Shown here piece after piece: positions 1-10,800 of a stretch of DNA of 64,000 bases (position 1 is its first letter; each line of letters begins with the position of its first letter). The stretch lies in NCBI GenBank assembly GCA_036365515.1, contig CM070873.1, forward strand, positions 215,869,376 to 215,933,375. The letters run 5' to 3'. The stretch is from Torymus aiolomorphi. Lineage: Eukaryota > Arthropoda > Insecta > Hymenoptera > Torymidae. The notes beneath the pieces are model-generated. The model had not been told where the DNA came from, searched no databases, and saw only the letters and a program-made list of their open reading frames with translations. The position numbers were made by a program, and so were the translations under genes.

Positions 1-687
1 GGTGCCTTGGTAGTGCATGGATAGACTGTCAAAAGCCGTGATATTCCCAGGTTTCTAATACAATTTATAAGTTTCCCAGGAAAAACTACCATAACCACTT
101 AAAAAAAATACCAAATTATCGGAATAAATATTACCAGACACACTGGTAAAAATTGAGATCTAGTCATTTTTACAGGGTAACCTAAGAATTTTTACTAAGA
201 AAACTGATAAATTTTGCCAAATAACCTGGTATTTGTGTATTCGCGCATGCGCACTGCGCATTATTGTGTTTCAGAAGATTGATACTAGAGGCGTGCGCGA
301 CGTTAAAATGAAAACAATACACATATTTTCAGTAAGTAATGACGGCGATTCAAATGACTGTTGGTAACAGCTTCCGTGGCGCAGTCGGTAGAACGTCGGA
401 CTCTCAACTCAAAGATCGTCGGATCGAATCCCGCTTCCGTAAAAATTTTTTTTCAGTTTAATGTTTTTTCATCCTTGTTTCTGTTTCTATTTCTATATTA
501 AAATACTATATATCCATTAATATAGATAAAAAAAGTTAATTTTTTTAATTTAAATTAACTAAAAAAAAATTTTGCCAAGGCACTTTGGTAAAAAGTTTGA
601 AATTGTCAGTCTGTCCATCCATTACCATAGAAACTGGTAATTTTGCCTCGAATATTTGTAATTTTCACTACAAAATTTCTCTCCGTG
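1..687 (+). mobile_element. TIR DNA element with tRNA-like module, copy 1 (left end cut by window)
   Basis: This segment is nearly identical (about fifteen differences counted by eye) to 22,078-22,763 and in the same orientation. It ends ...CTCTCCGTG followed by TA at 688-689. Only about the first 33 bp of the element are missing, outside the window. No protein-coding capacity is visible, so it is nonautonomous. The inner part carries the tRNA-like module at 370-440 and complementary CCAAGGTGCCTTGG / CCAAGGCACTTTGG motifs near the two ends. Near-identity between copies indicates recent movement or gene conversion. Confidence 0.85.
370..440 (+). repeat. tRNA-derived module inside copy 1
   Basis: GCTTCCG, then TGGCGCAGTCGGTAGA (box A-like, D-arm layout) and GGATCGAATCC (box B-like, T-arm layout) lie at tRNA spacing, 71 bp in total. 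The 3' end repeats CGCTTCCGT as a direct repeat and not as the complement of the 5' end, so no acceptor stem can form. The anticodon stem is also imperfect. It is therefore a tRNA-derived Pol III promoter-like segment and not a working tRNA gene. An A/T-rich run follows it. Confidence 0.75.
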
Positions 688-1670
688 TATATTTATATAT
701 ATTATATTTATATGCATCATAGTAATCAATTATTATTTACCAAATTTGCCCATTAGTACAACACGTCCCGTAAAATAAATGAATAATTAATATTTATTGG
801 ATTATCATTTATTTTAAATATATTTTATTAACTTAAATTATAGTTAACTGTAATAATTTTTATTATTTTTACCACTTTATCTCTTATAACGGTTCATTAA
901 AATATGATCATTCTCGTAGTTTTTTCAAAATCGTAGATTACTAGAGAGGAAATCATAATTGTCCGTTTGTTCAGGGTGCCGATACGTCGTTTGCCTTTAT
1001 AACTAATCTTTTTCCGTTTCTGTGTTGGTAAGATATACACAGTCATCGCCTAACGGATGTGCAAATGTAGTATTGTAAAACCGAGACGATGCGCGGGAAC
1101 ATTAAAACTCGTGAAAGATCTCGGAAACGCTGTGTTGTGAAAGTGAGAGACTTTGGTATTGTGTGAGAACTATATGTACGATAAAAAAATAGTACAGAAG
1201 GGAGGATACAAAAAGAGTCCAGAGATAGATATAAAGGAAGAGCAAGAGAAAGAGAGAAAGAGATCAAAAGGAAAGATTTGTCTTTCTGCGATAGAAAATT
1301 GTTCGCGATGAGGATTGGCTTTTGATATTGAGCTGTAATTTTTCTTTGAGAAAAATAAAACATTTTGAATTTTGTGCTCATACGATTATAGCTCTATCAA
1401 ACGTATAGATTTGTCCGGTAACTTCTGCTTCCGTGTTATTATACAATTCAGTAAAGGTTATTGAACTTATAAACCACTCCATTGTTTACTTCGCCTAATA
1501 CATAACAAGCATTTTCTTTATTCTAGCAGCTACTCTGTCGAATGGAAAAGCTGTATTTGAATGCCAACGAAATTATTTTAAAACAAGACACAGAGTTCAT
1601 TGATCAGTTGAAAATTTCCCGATAAAATGAAAACGTTGTTACCAGAGATATAAAATTCCATTGACAAAAA
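688..1670. other. cpo downstream intron, AT-rich unassigned DNA
   Basis: This is AT-rich sequence with a purine tract at about 1,225-1,275. It must be intron, because the cpo reading frame continues to the left beyond the window. No coding segment resembling the Cpo C-terminal tail was found on the minus strand here. Confidence 0.7.
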
Positions 1671-1910
1671 CCCTGGTAGAAATATTAACCAGAAGCTAGT
1701 TATTTATCAGTTAACTTTATGGCTAAAAACGAACATTACTTGTATTTCATAATTACGTACCAATCCAAAATAAATTATGGCATTTACACTTCATAAAATA
1801 TGTATTTTAAGTAATAGTAGAAATTTTAGATGAATTATATTATTTTTTCATTATGATTTTTGCTAAAAATACTTCCATTTAATTACGATATGGTTAATTT
1901 TCTACCAGGG
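1671..1910. mobile_element. Short CCCTGGTAGAAA-ended inverted-repeat element (MITE)
   Basis: A 240-bp AT-rich segment starts CCCTGGTAGAAATATTAACC and ends with the inverse, GGTTAATTTTCTACCAGGG. No coding capacity is visible. The same terminal sequence bounds the larger element at 21,887-23,145, so this is a dispersed family. No clear target-site duplication was identified. Confidence 0.65.
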
Positions 1911-2487
1911 AAACAGTGTCACATTTTTCCTTTTTTCTATCCGCAAGATTACAATCTGTTTTCAATGCATGAAATTTATATGATTTTAAAATAACATAAT
2001 AATCTTGTGACCTGAGTGTAAAATAGTCCTCATTTATTTAAAAACAGTTGCGTCTGTTTATATGCACGTGTACGAAATTTCGTAGCGCAAATATGTACAA
2101 GTTCAACTTGATGAACTCTTAACTATTCTATTTCCTACGCTTTAAAATGCAGCTTGTTTATATCTAAAGAATCTAGGTACGAGTTAAAAGCATAGGCATT
2201 GGAGCTGGTTAATTGTCTATCAGGGTTACTTTTCAGAGTATAAAGTAAGATTATTTTACTATCTAACATTTTTACGATTACTTTATCCATCAAAGTGAAT
2301 CCTCGTCTCGCACGTTATTCTTCGTAGGAAGGACACTAAGTAAGAAAGTAAGGTAAAGAGATAGAGAGACGAAAGAATGAGAGTAGTAAAGTAAAAGACA
2401 GAGAGAAGAGAGAATAGGAAAGAGAGAAGAGAGAAAGAGAGAAACGTATAATCATCAGCATGTGTACGAGTGGCGGTGCATACTTAC
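1911..2487. other. cpo downstream intron, proximal part
   Basis: The sequence begins with the GTAAGT donor at 2,487 and is AT-rich, with a GA-rich tract at 2,340-2,445. The cpo frame reads on without a stop to 2,336, which would give an alternative tail if the intron were retained. Confidence 0.7.
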
Positions 2488-2626
2488 GTCCAGTTAGAGG
2501 GTGCATCAGAGCGGGGTGCGAGGTGGCTGCTGCAGCGGCTGGTTGCTTGGGTTTGCTAACCTTTGTGTTACTTTTTGCAAATTCCAAACGTATGGTTTGT
2601 GGCATATCAGGATCGAATCTAACCCC
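2488..2626 (-). CDS. cpo: cpo RRM C-terminal exon and start of tail, with NAGNAG acceptor
   Basis: This 139-nt exon ends in phase 1. It begins GVRFDPDMPQTIRLEFAKS and continues NTKVSKPKQP, then a run of five Ala, TSHPALMHPLTG. The first part is beta-4 of the RRM and the dimer/RNA-contact region conserved in RBPMS. The donor GGAC|GTAAGT at 2,488/2,487 is perfect. The acceptor reads gCAGCAG|GGG, so either of two tandem AG dinucleotides can be used. The second, chosen here, gives the conserved ...DLQGVRF; the first would add one Gln. If the donor is not used, the frame continues for about 50 codons to a stop at 2,336-2,338. Confidence 0.94.
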
Positions 2627-4249
2627 CTGCTGCAAAGAGAGCCCTAAATTAGTAAAATGGAAGGGAGTGACCGTGGTGAGAAAGGGGGTGGCTGGGCTGG
2701 GGTTATTCGAGTCAGAGATACGCTCACACACATACACGCATACACACTGTGTTGCCAAGATGTATCTGGAGGTGCATTGGTTGGACAAGGTCAGCTCTTT
2801 GGACAAGTTGCCATACTCCTTTCTTTTCTCTGCACGCTTATCAATCAGTGTGGACAATGCCGTGTATGTGTCTTTGTGTTATATATGCCTCTCTTACGTG
2901 TTATGTGAGTGTATTGCATACATAGAGCGTCCTTTTCAAACGTTCTAGCTCAATAGGTATACGCTTGTCTTTTTTTTGGACGCCGCTACAGTTTTTGCTA
3001 CAAGGTTTCTTCAGTTTCCATCTTATTTATATATATATATATATAGCAAGCGATCAACATTTTGCAAAATACTTTCACGTGCAGATAAATATCTGTTTAT
3101 GTGTATATAGATCAAGAGTCCGATCAAAGGATGCATTGCTCGCTCTGGTTGTCGAACGAGCGATTGCACAGATCTGTACAGGGAATGAGAGGTAGAAAGA
3201 AAGAAAAGAAAAGAACTGAAAATGTTTGTATAAATCTATGTATATATATATTGCACATGGTATTTGCGTGATTTGTCAGTTGCTTGGTGTGATAAAGGAG
3301 ATAAAGTAGAAAACAACGTGAGTTCACTCTTGCTTGTTCGGAAGGCGTCGATATTACTCTATTCAGCCGAGCTTCCAAAATTCATCGTCGGTAATGAATA
3401 CAAATGCATTTTCTTTCCAAAGTCAGCTGTGCGTCCGAGTTTCGTCAAGTCATTCATTTTAAACGCGTTCAACTTAAATGACTAATGCGAATGTATGTAA
3501 CGATCAAATATTAAAACCTTTTGTTTCAAATAATCAACTTGATTGAGTTTTTACGAAATTCAGAAGCTCGTTGAACGATTAATTTGGTGCGACCAAAGTT
3601 AATGCCAATACTGCAGTTACAAAAATTGAATAAACACTTTACAAGCTTTCTCTTATTAAAAAAGTTGGATACATTGTTAATTAATACGTATTATAATTGC
3701 AACATGTTTTTGAAAAGTTGTATAAGAGAAATCTTGCAGCTAGCGTTAAAAAATCTTTGTTAGAACCATGTAAAAGGGTAGAGGGAGCAAATTATTTTCA
3801 AAAGTAGCTGTGTAGCATTATTAACCCGTGCCGGCTATATAGTCAGTATAAGACAAAGTTTTTGGAATGAGAGTTGGGCTAACTAAGAGACAGACAGAAA
3901 AAAATTATTACGCTGGAGATACAGAAGTTTGAAGAGTATATAGGAAATTAAAGAAAACTACGGAATGGTGGAAGTGAGGTAAGGGATTAGGGGATAGAAA
4001 GAAAGAAAAGAGTTCGCGCGTGTTCGGCGCACAATTGACGGACGCGTCTTATCTACACGAAGAAAAACTCGATGGAGGGTCTATTGTTTTTCCTTTCTTT
4101 TTCCTCAAAAGTTGAACTCTGACGTGTAGGCAAAGTTTGATATTCGCTCGGCAACGACTATGTGTATTATGCATTATTATTGAGAATTTCGCTTAAGAGT
4201 CGTCCATAATGATTATTACGGTAGTTGATGTATCATAAACGAAGTTTAC
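2627..4249 (-). other. cpo intron 4
   Basis: This intron holds a short CA tract (about 2,725-2,750), a TA tract near 3,035-3,045 and purine-rich stretches. The open frames seen on both strands here have no recognisable product and overlap the exon of the real gene. No other gene was seen. Confidence 0.85.
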
Positions 4250-4312
4250 CTGTAAATCTTGTTTCGCAGCCTCGGCACCAGCTCTCGTGTGAAAAGTCAC
4301 GAAGCCCACGGG
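4250..4312 (-). CDS. cpo: cpo RRM exon 3 (RNP1)
   Basis: This 63-nt exon encodes PVGFVTFHTRAGAEAAKQ followed by DLQ, 21 codons in phase 0. The acceptor is ttattatttcag|CCC and the donor CAG|GTAAAC. VGFVTF is the RNP1 motif on beta-3, carrying the aromatic residues that stack on RNA bases. The helix AGAEAAKQDL that follows is typical of Cpo. The exon is too short to appear as an open frame and was found by continuing the RRM from its neighbours. Confidence 0.95.
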
Positions 4313-6880
4313 CTGAAATAATAAAAATAATGCTCGTTCTTGATCCTTTTCTTTTTTACTCCCAGGCGATGGTATTTCGCTTTGGTTAAAGCGATTTAAT
4401 AATATTCACATGATGTTATTTATACTTATGCAAAAATTATGATAATGAAATAATGGAGACATACAAAATTATAAATGACAGCATAGCTAAATTGATTTGT
4501 TGAAGATCAGCAAATATTAAAAAGTATGAAATACGATATATATTTTTATACTTTAATATGAATAATCAATACTGTCGGGAAAAGATTGCCGTATCAATTA
4601 AACGAATCGATTTTAATTTAATCTATACCCGATCTTGTCTATTTTAGATCTACTGAATACTTTAAAAAGTTTTTTTCACAATGACGTACGTGCTAAGACA
4701 CAATTGATTTTCCATTTCACGCTTACTTAGTAATAATAACGTCATTTTTGTTAACTAACTACTCTGTATAGTTTTAATTGTATATTTTTGTTACACTGAG
4801 AGCCATTTTTTTTATTTGAGTCAAACGTAATACTGTTGAGTCAAGAAGATATTCGTCTTAAATTAGACATCAAAGTTTTCTTTACTTGACCTTAAGGAAA
4901 ATCTCTTGCGCTCAAAATTCTTTGGAGTCAGAAGAAAAGCGTTTCTTCTAACCAGATTCTTGTGTCAAAGAAAAATCTTTTGGTGATGTAGTATTTCGTA
5001 TATCAATAAATATTTTACTTATTCTTTTATAAATATTAATTCTTTATAAAAAATTTAAATTTGTCTAATGTTGTTGTGATAAATTTTTATATTTATGAAA
5101 AAAGAAGAATAAACATTATTCGAAAGTGTTGTCCGGCTCAGTTTCTGACAAAATTTGTAAAAATATATTTATATTATATATATTTATATCTGTAGATTAT
5201 ACCTATGTACTTAAAAAAAAACTTAATTAAAATATAAAAAGGAACGAGAAATTCTACCATTATTTCTGTCTTATTGATGCCATGGTTTGTATTTATTTAA
5301 TTAATTTTTAACATTTACTTGAAAAAACATGATCTACAGGGTGTCTGATTACCCATAAACTATATACTATGGACAAAATTTTTTTTTAAAGTTTCTAATT
5401 ATATCTCATATAAAATTGTCGGGTTGATAAATGTAAATGCGACTTTCAATCAAGATGAAAATTGTTTTTTAACCTAGAGAAAAATGAAATGAATAAAGAA
5501 ATTTAACTATAAGTATAACTTTTGTTTTAAAAAGAAAACTGTTTTGAGACACAAAGATTTCTTTTTAACCCGAATGATAAATTTTTCTGAGTACTAAATG
5601 AAACTACAATATATTGATTCTGACTGTAACGATTTTTTAGATTTTCCGCTCAGTGTATTTTAAAATAATATTCATTATGAGTTGTCGTGTATAAAATAAA
5701 TACCATTTTAAATTGTCGTTGAATTCGGTGAATAAAGCACGAAATAAATCCATTGTTTGGTAAATGAAAAAATCCAATCCGCCGGTTCGATTATGAAAAG
5801 GCAACGCGTTGAATAATTAAGTCTTTGTCAAAAATGCAGTCGTGAATACAGCAGTATATATAGGGGTAAGGGAATTTCGCAAAATCTATTATTATACTCC
5901 GTGTCCCTCGTCCTTTCCATTCGTTTTTCAATCTTCCTGAATATTTGAAAACTCTTTCCTCGTGGCTCGCTCGTGCTCTCGCTGGCCACGGGCGGAAAAG
6001 CGCCAAATAGATTTTTCCCTTACGGAATGGTCTCGAAAAAGCGCATTTTTCTAATGCCTTTTGCGGGGCAATCCTACGTGCACTCGCCTGACAGTCGAAT
6101 AATCGCGTGTGTACCTACTACCTACAGAGCAGGCGTGTGGGAGAGGGACGGGCGGAAAGTGATTCCGGAAAATCCGATCGAATCGCGCGCGCGAGGCGGC
6201 GGCGGCGGCGGCGGGGCGACGGCGAACCGCCGCCGCGGAGTATCGATTCGTTCAGTACCGTACCTAGCACTGCCAGCGGCGTTATAGCGGCTAAACGGCC
6301 CGTCCGCTCCGCCGCAAGCCAGCGTCGACTCGCTGCTGCTACTGCTCGAAAAAAATATGTATTCCCACCGCCGCCACTGCGCGCGCGCCAGCGCAAAAAA
6401 CGAAAGCCACAGCGAAACAATCGAAAGCCTATTGCCCTTTCCTTTTGCCGGCTTTCACCTCTATTTTTGTTTACCGCGTCGGATCTATTTCCACTCTATA
6501 CCAACGAGATAAAACCGTACGTCCTTTCTTCCGTATAGCTTTTTTCTTATCTCGTTCTTTCCTCTTTCTCGCCTTTGCCTCGCTCGTAATATTCCTGAAA
6601 TACAGGTAGAGCTGCGTCTCTATTGTTTCTCGCATTGTGAAATATGCCGTAACGTTTGAAAATCAATATCTCGCGGCAAAGGCTTTAGCTTCCATAAATA
6701 AAGAATTACTTGAGCTCGCATAAAGTGTACTTTTACGTTTGCCTATAGTATTGCAGTATATAATGACTGAAATTAATAAATATAGCTATTACAATGGAAA
6801 ATCAATATTTTACTACAACTTTGTAATTAACGGCAAAAATATATACGCAGGTAAAAATGAAGAAAAGTTAATGTACTTAC
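4313..6880 (-). other. cpo intron 3
   Basis: The intron contains an inverted-end element candidate (4,794-5,655) and a CpG-rich patch at about 6,100-6,420 with a (CGG)n run near 6,194-6,216. The 100-140 aa open frames in the CpG patch on both strands are GC-driven shadows. No gene was recognised. Confidence 0.8.
4794..5655. mobile_element. Candidate CACTGAG-ended element flanked by TA
   Basis: CACTGAG at 4,794 preceded by TA, and CTCAGTG ending at 5,655 followed by TA, bound 862 bp of AT-rich DNA. Only the terminal seven bases are clearly inverted; the inner ends diverge. The termini match those of the better-supported element at 30,243-32,483. No tRNA-like module was seen. This is a weaker call than the other elements. 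Confidence 0.35.
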
Positions 6881-6934
6881 CGAGGCTGTTTTTCCATTTT
6901 TGTTCGTGACTTTTAACAGAGAGCCTTCGTATCC
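6881..6934 (-). CDS. cpo: cpo RRM exon 2
   Basis: This 54-nt exon encodes GYEGSLLKVTNKNGKTAS, 18 codons in phase 0. The acceptor is ctattttacag|GGA and the donor TCG|GTAAGT is a strong consensus. The segment is beta-2 of the RRM and the following loop; GYEGSL is diagnostic of Cpo/RBPMS. It sits in an AT-rich stretch whose open frame in another register is meaningless. Insects have the longer NGKTAS loop here, whereas vertebrate RBPMS has a shorter one. That comparison is from general knowledge of the family and was not computed here. Confidence 0.95.
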
Positions 6935-7793
6935 CTGTAAAATAGAGAATTGTGTCGAGCATTATATTATACGAGAGGGGGAATGATTTTTGGTATTTCA
7001 AACCCGACACCAACGGCATTAAAACGTAATTAAGGTGCAAACGGGCAAGTTTTTGTATGATTTTGTGTACGCAAAATACCTTGTGATATCTTTGATATGA
7101 AATTCGAAAAGTCTTTAATTTCAAGCTATCAATTTTGTAGACCACGACAAAACACACGTATAGCAGAGATAATCTATAAAGTAGTCTCGATATTTTTATC
7201 GTGTAAGTACATTTGCTACGACGATCCGTATCAAATTTATAAAATGCCGTTTTTACAATTATCAAAGTAAAGAAGGTTGGTCGTTCATTTGCGGCTTTTA
7301 TAAAATACTCGAATGAACAAAGTGAAATTAAAGGTGTATTTAAATGTTACTCGAAAGATTTCAGACAAGCTGTAACTGTAAGAGCGCCGTGCGGCGTCGA
7401 TAACAATACGTCACGACTCACTGCCTTCTGTAAGCTACCATAGTTACAATTTTCATTCCCATCGATGATTCTCCCTGTGTACACAATATCCTCTGTATAC
7501 GAGCACACGTCAACGAATTAAGCAAAACAAACCGGGGAAAATGAAAATCAGCGGTGAGCGGCGCGCATCGCGTGAAATCGAGCTGCGCCGAAATAAGTAC
7601 TCGCGCAAAAAGGAAGCATATGCTTTAATTGAAAGGTGGGGAGATTGCGGTGGAGAAAAAGGGCGCGCGCACGCGCTGGTGCACTCGACTGGATATAGCG
7701 AGCGGAGGGAGAGAGAGAAAGTGAGTCGTTTTTTGTTTCTCTACCCCCGAGTGGCGGCTGGTGTGTGTGCGTGTACAGGAATCGCAGACTAAC
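6935..7793 (-). other. cpo intron 2
   Basis: The sequence is AT-rich except for a CpG-rich segment next to the RRM exon (7,545-7,793). No other gene was seen. A 150-aa open frame overlapping the next exon is in the wrong register. Confidence 0.85.
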
Positions 7794-7871
7794 CTCGTAC
7801 GCTCTGAAAAGGAGATAGAGCTCCCTCGGCTTGGCATCCATCGGCAAGCCACTGACGAACAAGGTGCGCAC
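7794..7871 (-). CDS. cpo: cpo RRM exon 1 (RNP2)
   Basis: This 78-nt exon (26 codons, phase 0 at both ends) lies between a pyrimidine-rich acceptor (ctttcag|GTG) and a donor (GAG|GTTAGT). It encodes VRTLFVSGLPMDAKPREL followed by YLLFRAYE. LFVSGL is the RNP2 motif on beta-1 of the RRM, and the PRELYLLF helix is a hallmark of the Cpo/RBPMS family. The preceding 45-kb intron separates it from the N-terminal exon, whose last residues (EDE) fit the family at this junction. The donor is weaker than the others because it has GTTAGT instead of GTAAGT or GTGAGT. Symmetric length means that skipping it would keep the frame but destroy the RRM. Confidence 0.95.
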
Positions 7872-10800
7872 CTGAAAGCACAGAAGAAGGAAGGGCAACG
7901 TTAATTCGGTTAATTAAGGTAATTGCCGGTCGCTAAAGAAACCGGAGAAAAGGAGAGCTGGCGCGGCAACACCGATTGTGGAATTAATAAAAGCGATATT
8001 TCGCTCTTCCCTGCCCTCGCCCCTGCGGGCTTTTTACCTCCTGCAAGCGCGCGCTCGGCAAATTCATTTACTTAATCAACTTAGGTAGAAGGGGGGCAGG
8101 ACTATTTAAAAGTCCTCGGTTACACAGTCATCGATATTCTTCCCCCCTAACGCAGTTATTAGTTGCCTTTCACTCGGGACTGCCAAGCAATCGGGATTGA
8201 CATTTCTTTTTTAAATCCTCCCTTACTGGACTTTTTATCAGTCAAGACTCTTGGGTCTGTTAGTTGAGAACAACTACTCCAGCTCCGCCGCCATGCTAAT
8301 TAACGGATACTTAAACGTCCGAGGTAATTTACTTCCTCGCTTTGCTGCTGTATTAAATAATATCTAGTAATTTACTCCTTTTTATAAAACCCCTATACAG
8401 CAGCAGCTATTATTTATGAATTATTCATTAGCGGTAGTTTGCAATTTACAAGTTGAGTAGGTATATAATATTTGATTTTCCGGCCTGATAGAAGCGCAGA
8501 AAATCCATTTTTACCAGAATATATTCTGAATTTAGTTTCGGATGAGGCTGTATATAATTATACATTTTAATGATCATAGTCCCCGTTTCGTCACCAAAAA
8601 CACGGAGGGGAGGGTAAAGCAACTATGGAATCTCGTGAAAAATAGAGCAATCTCGTTGCTCACCGTACCAAAACGCGGAGACATCAGCGCAAGCAAATTA
8701 AAACGGTATAACGCACACAAAGAGCATGGAAATTGTCGCATTCCTAAGCCCTTCAAAGTGTCACGAGAACAGAAGACAAACACACTTACGACACGTACAC
8801 ATACGCGCGTGCGGTGAATCACTGCACGACTTTTTAATTAAGGCCCCCCGAGAAAGGAAATGAGATACCTTCCGTCGGTTTTTTTTTGTAACCTCTCACC
8901 CAAAAAAAGAGAGGAGAGAGAGAGATAGAGGGAGTGAAAAAACAAGAGGTAGATTCCACGCGCGACCGCAATAAAACTTCCGGTTTATTATGTCGAGCGC
9001 GCGGCGAAGGCGTGTTGGTTTTAAAGCCGGACGAAAAGCGAGCACAGTGGCCGGTGCAGGAGCGTGCGCTTGGTTATCGGAGCCGAGCTCCGGCGCTTTA
9101 TTTTTCACGCATTCGGGAACGAGGAAGAGAGAGAGAGATAGAGAGAGAGAGAGGAGAGAGAGAATGAGAGGAGAGACGGAAGCACGCTCGACGCTCTTCG
9201 GTGCGCTCGGCCGGAAGTTCGCGCCGCGCTCGTTCCTAACATGTCCCTATAGCGCAACGCGTGCGCGTCAGCTCGTTCGTGGCTCGTTCCGCAAAAGGAG
9301 TATCTCTCTCTTTCTACTCCTCTCGCCCTCTCTCGCGTACTCTAGGCTCGGTAATTGTTGCGCTCGCTTTCCAGCGATCTTATTATGTTGTCATCGGGGG
9401 GAAAAGTCGAGCAGAGTGTGTGTAGCCGGGGAGCAGTCTAGATTCTTCTCTTTGTTTGTTTTTGCTTAGCTCGTCAAGGAAGGAGGGGAGCCCGAAGATG
9501 AAGTGCCGCCGTCCCGCTGAGTAAGTGCTTATAGAGCCGACGCTACCTTGAAAAACATTGTTCAACGGTGCTTTAATTGTTTCTCACTTTTTAATGCCGC
9601 CGGATCTTCTCATGCCGCTACTCCATCCTTTCCATTTTTGTTACATTATTACTAATTTTTACGTCGTGTATATTATATATGATACAAGTAGTCAATTTTC
9701 AAAAGCGAAAAAAGTATAAGTTACTCGCGGGTGCGCCAGTAGTACGCTTATTAGCTGTAAATTACAAACTAACCGCGAGCCCGAGCCGTGCTCAAACTCT
9801 CAATGCATATATAGCGCGGGCCCCGAGTGTACATATGCGCAGGCTTGGAAAATAGAGAAGCCGAGAAAGATTTAATTAACACGCACAGCCGCGGTACATA
9901 ATGTCTCTAATATACCGCGGGCGCGTAAGTATAGCGAGCTCTGGAGGCTCCCCGAGTTTCTAGGACGGACGAAATGCACATGACATCATTATCCGACGCG
10001 CTCCGCGCTCACACGTCTTTAATTGGGCACAATATCATAAAGTGCCGCGGAGTCTTTCGAGGGCGGCCTACTGTACTACTATAGCAGCGACACGTATATT
10101 GCAGCAGCGAGTGCGAGCGAGGATGGAAGTAGATCCGCGCGCAGGTACTCGCAGTCTCGCGCTTGCGCGATGGAAAATATAATTACCAAAGCAAGTTTTC
10201 AAGCTTTGCTTTACCTACACGTATTATCCGCGTCGCCGAGCGGTCGCAGAGCGCCTGCGCGAAAAGGGAGACAGAAAGAATGAAGGAGTATAAGTATAGG
10301 AGTCGTCGTCGTCGCTATACGGCGCGCGCCGTACATTACAATTGATTTGACCTCGCGCGATTTTATTATTGATACCTCCGCTGAGGCTCTGTTGTGTGGC
10401 AACGCTATTCCGCTCGCATGCCAACTGCCCTCCTCTCTTCCGAGTGCTGCTACTATACCACGGCTGTGTACAGCACTGCCTCGCACACTATATGTATATA
10501 CTCCCCCGCTTACATGCGTCGATGCATTTCCGACGCGCGCGCGTGATGGCGACGAGGCCTTAACGCGCGATCATGCAAATTCAACCCGAGGCGGATTTCG
10601 CGAGGCCCCCGCGCTTTTTAACGAGCGACTTTTGCCCTTTCAAAATGAACTCTGCGCGCGGAAACGGAGGTCGAATCGAGCTGATGTGTGATGTTTTTTT
10701 TTTCCTTTCTCAACGGCTGCGATCGCGGCTCTGGGTTTGCGAGGAATTAAGCGGCTTACCTAACCTGCCTTTTATCTACTTGGCGAATAACAATACCACT

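Noticed and set aside
370..440. Functional tRNA gene
   Set aside because: Boxes A and B are present, but the ends are direct repeats instead of complements and the anticodon stem is mispaired. The same segment recurs inside transposons.
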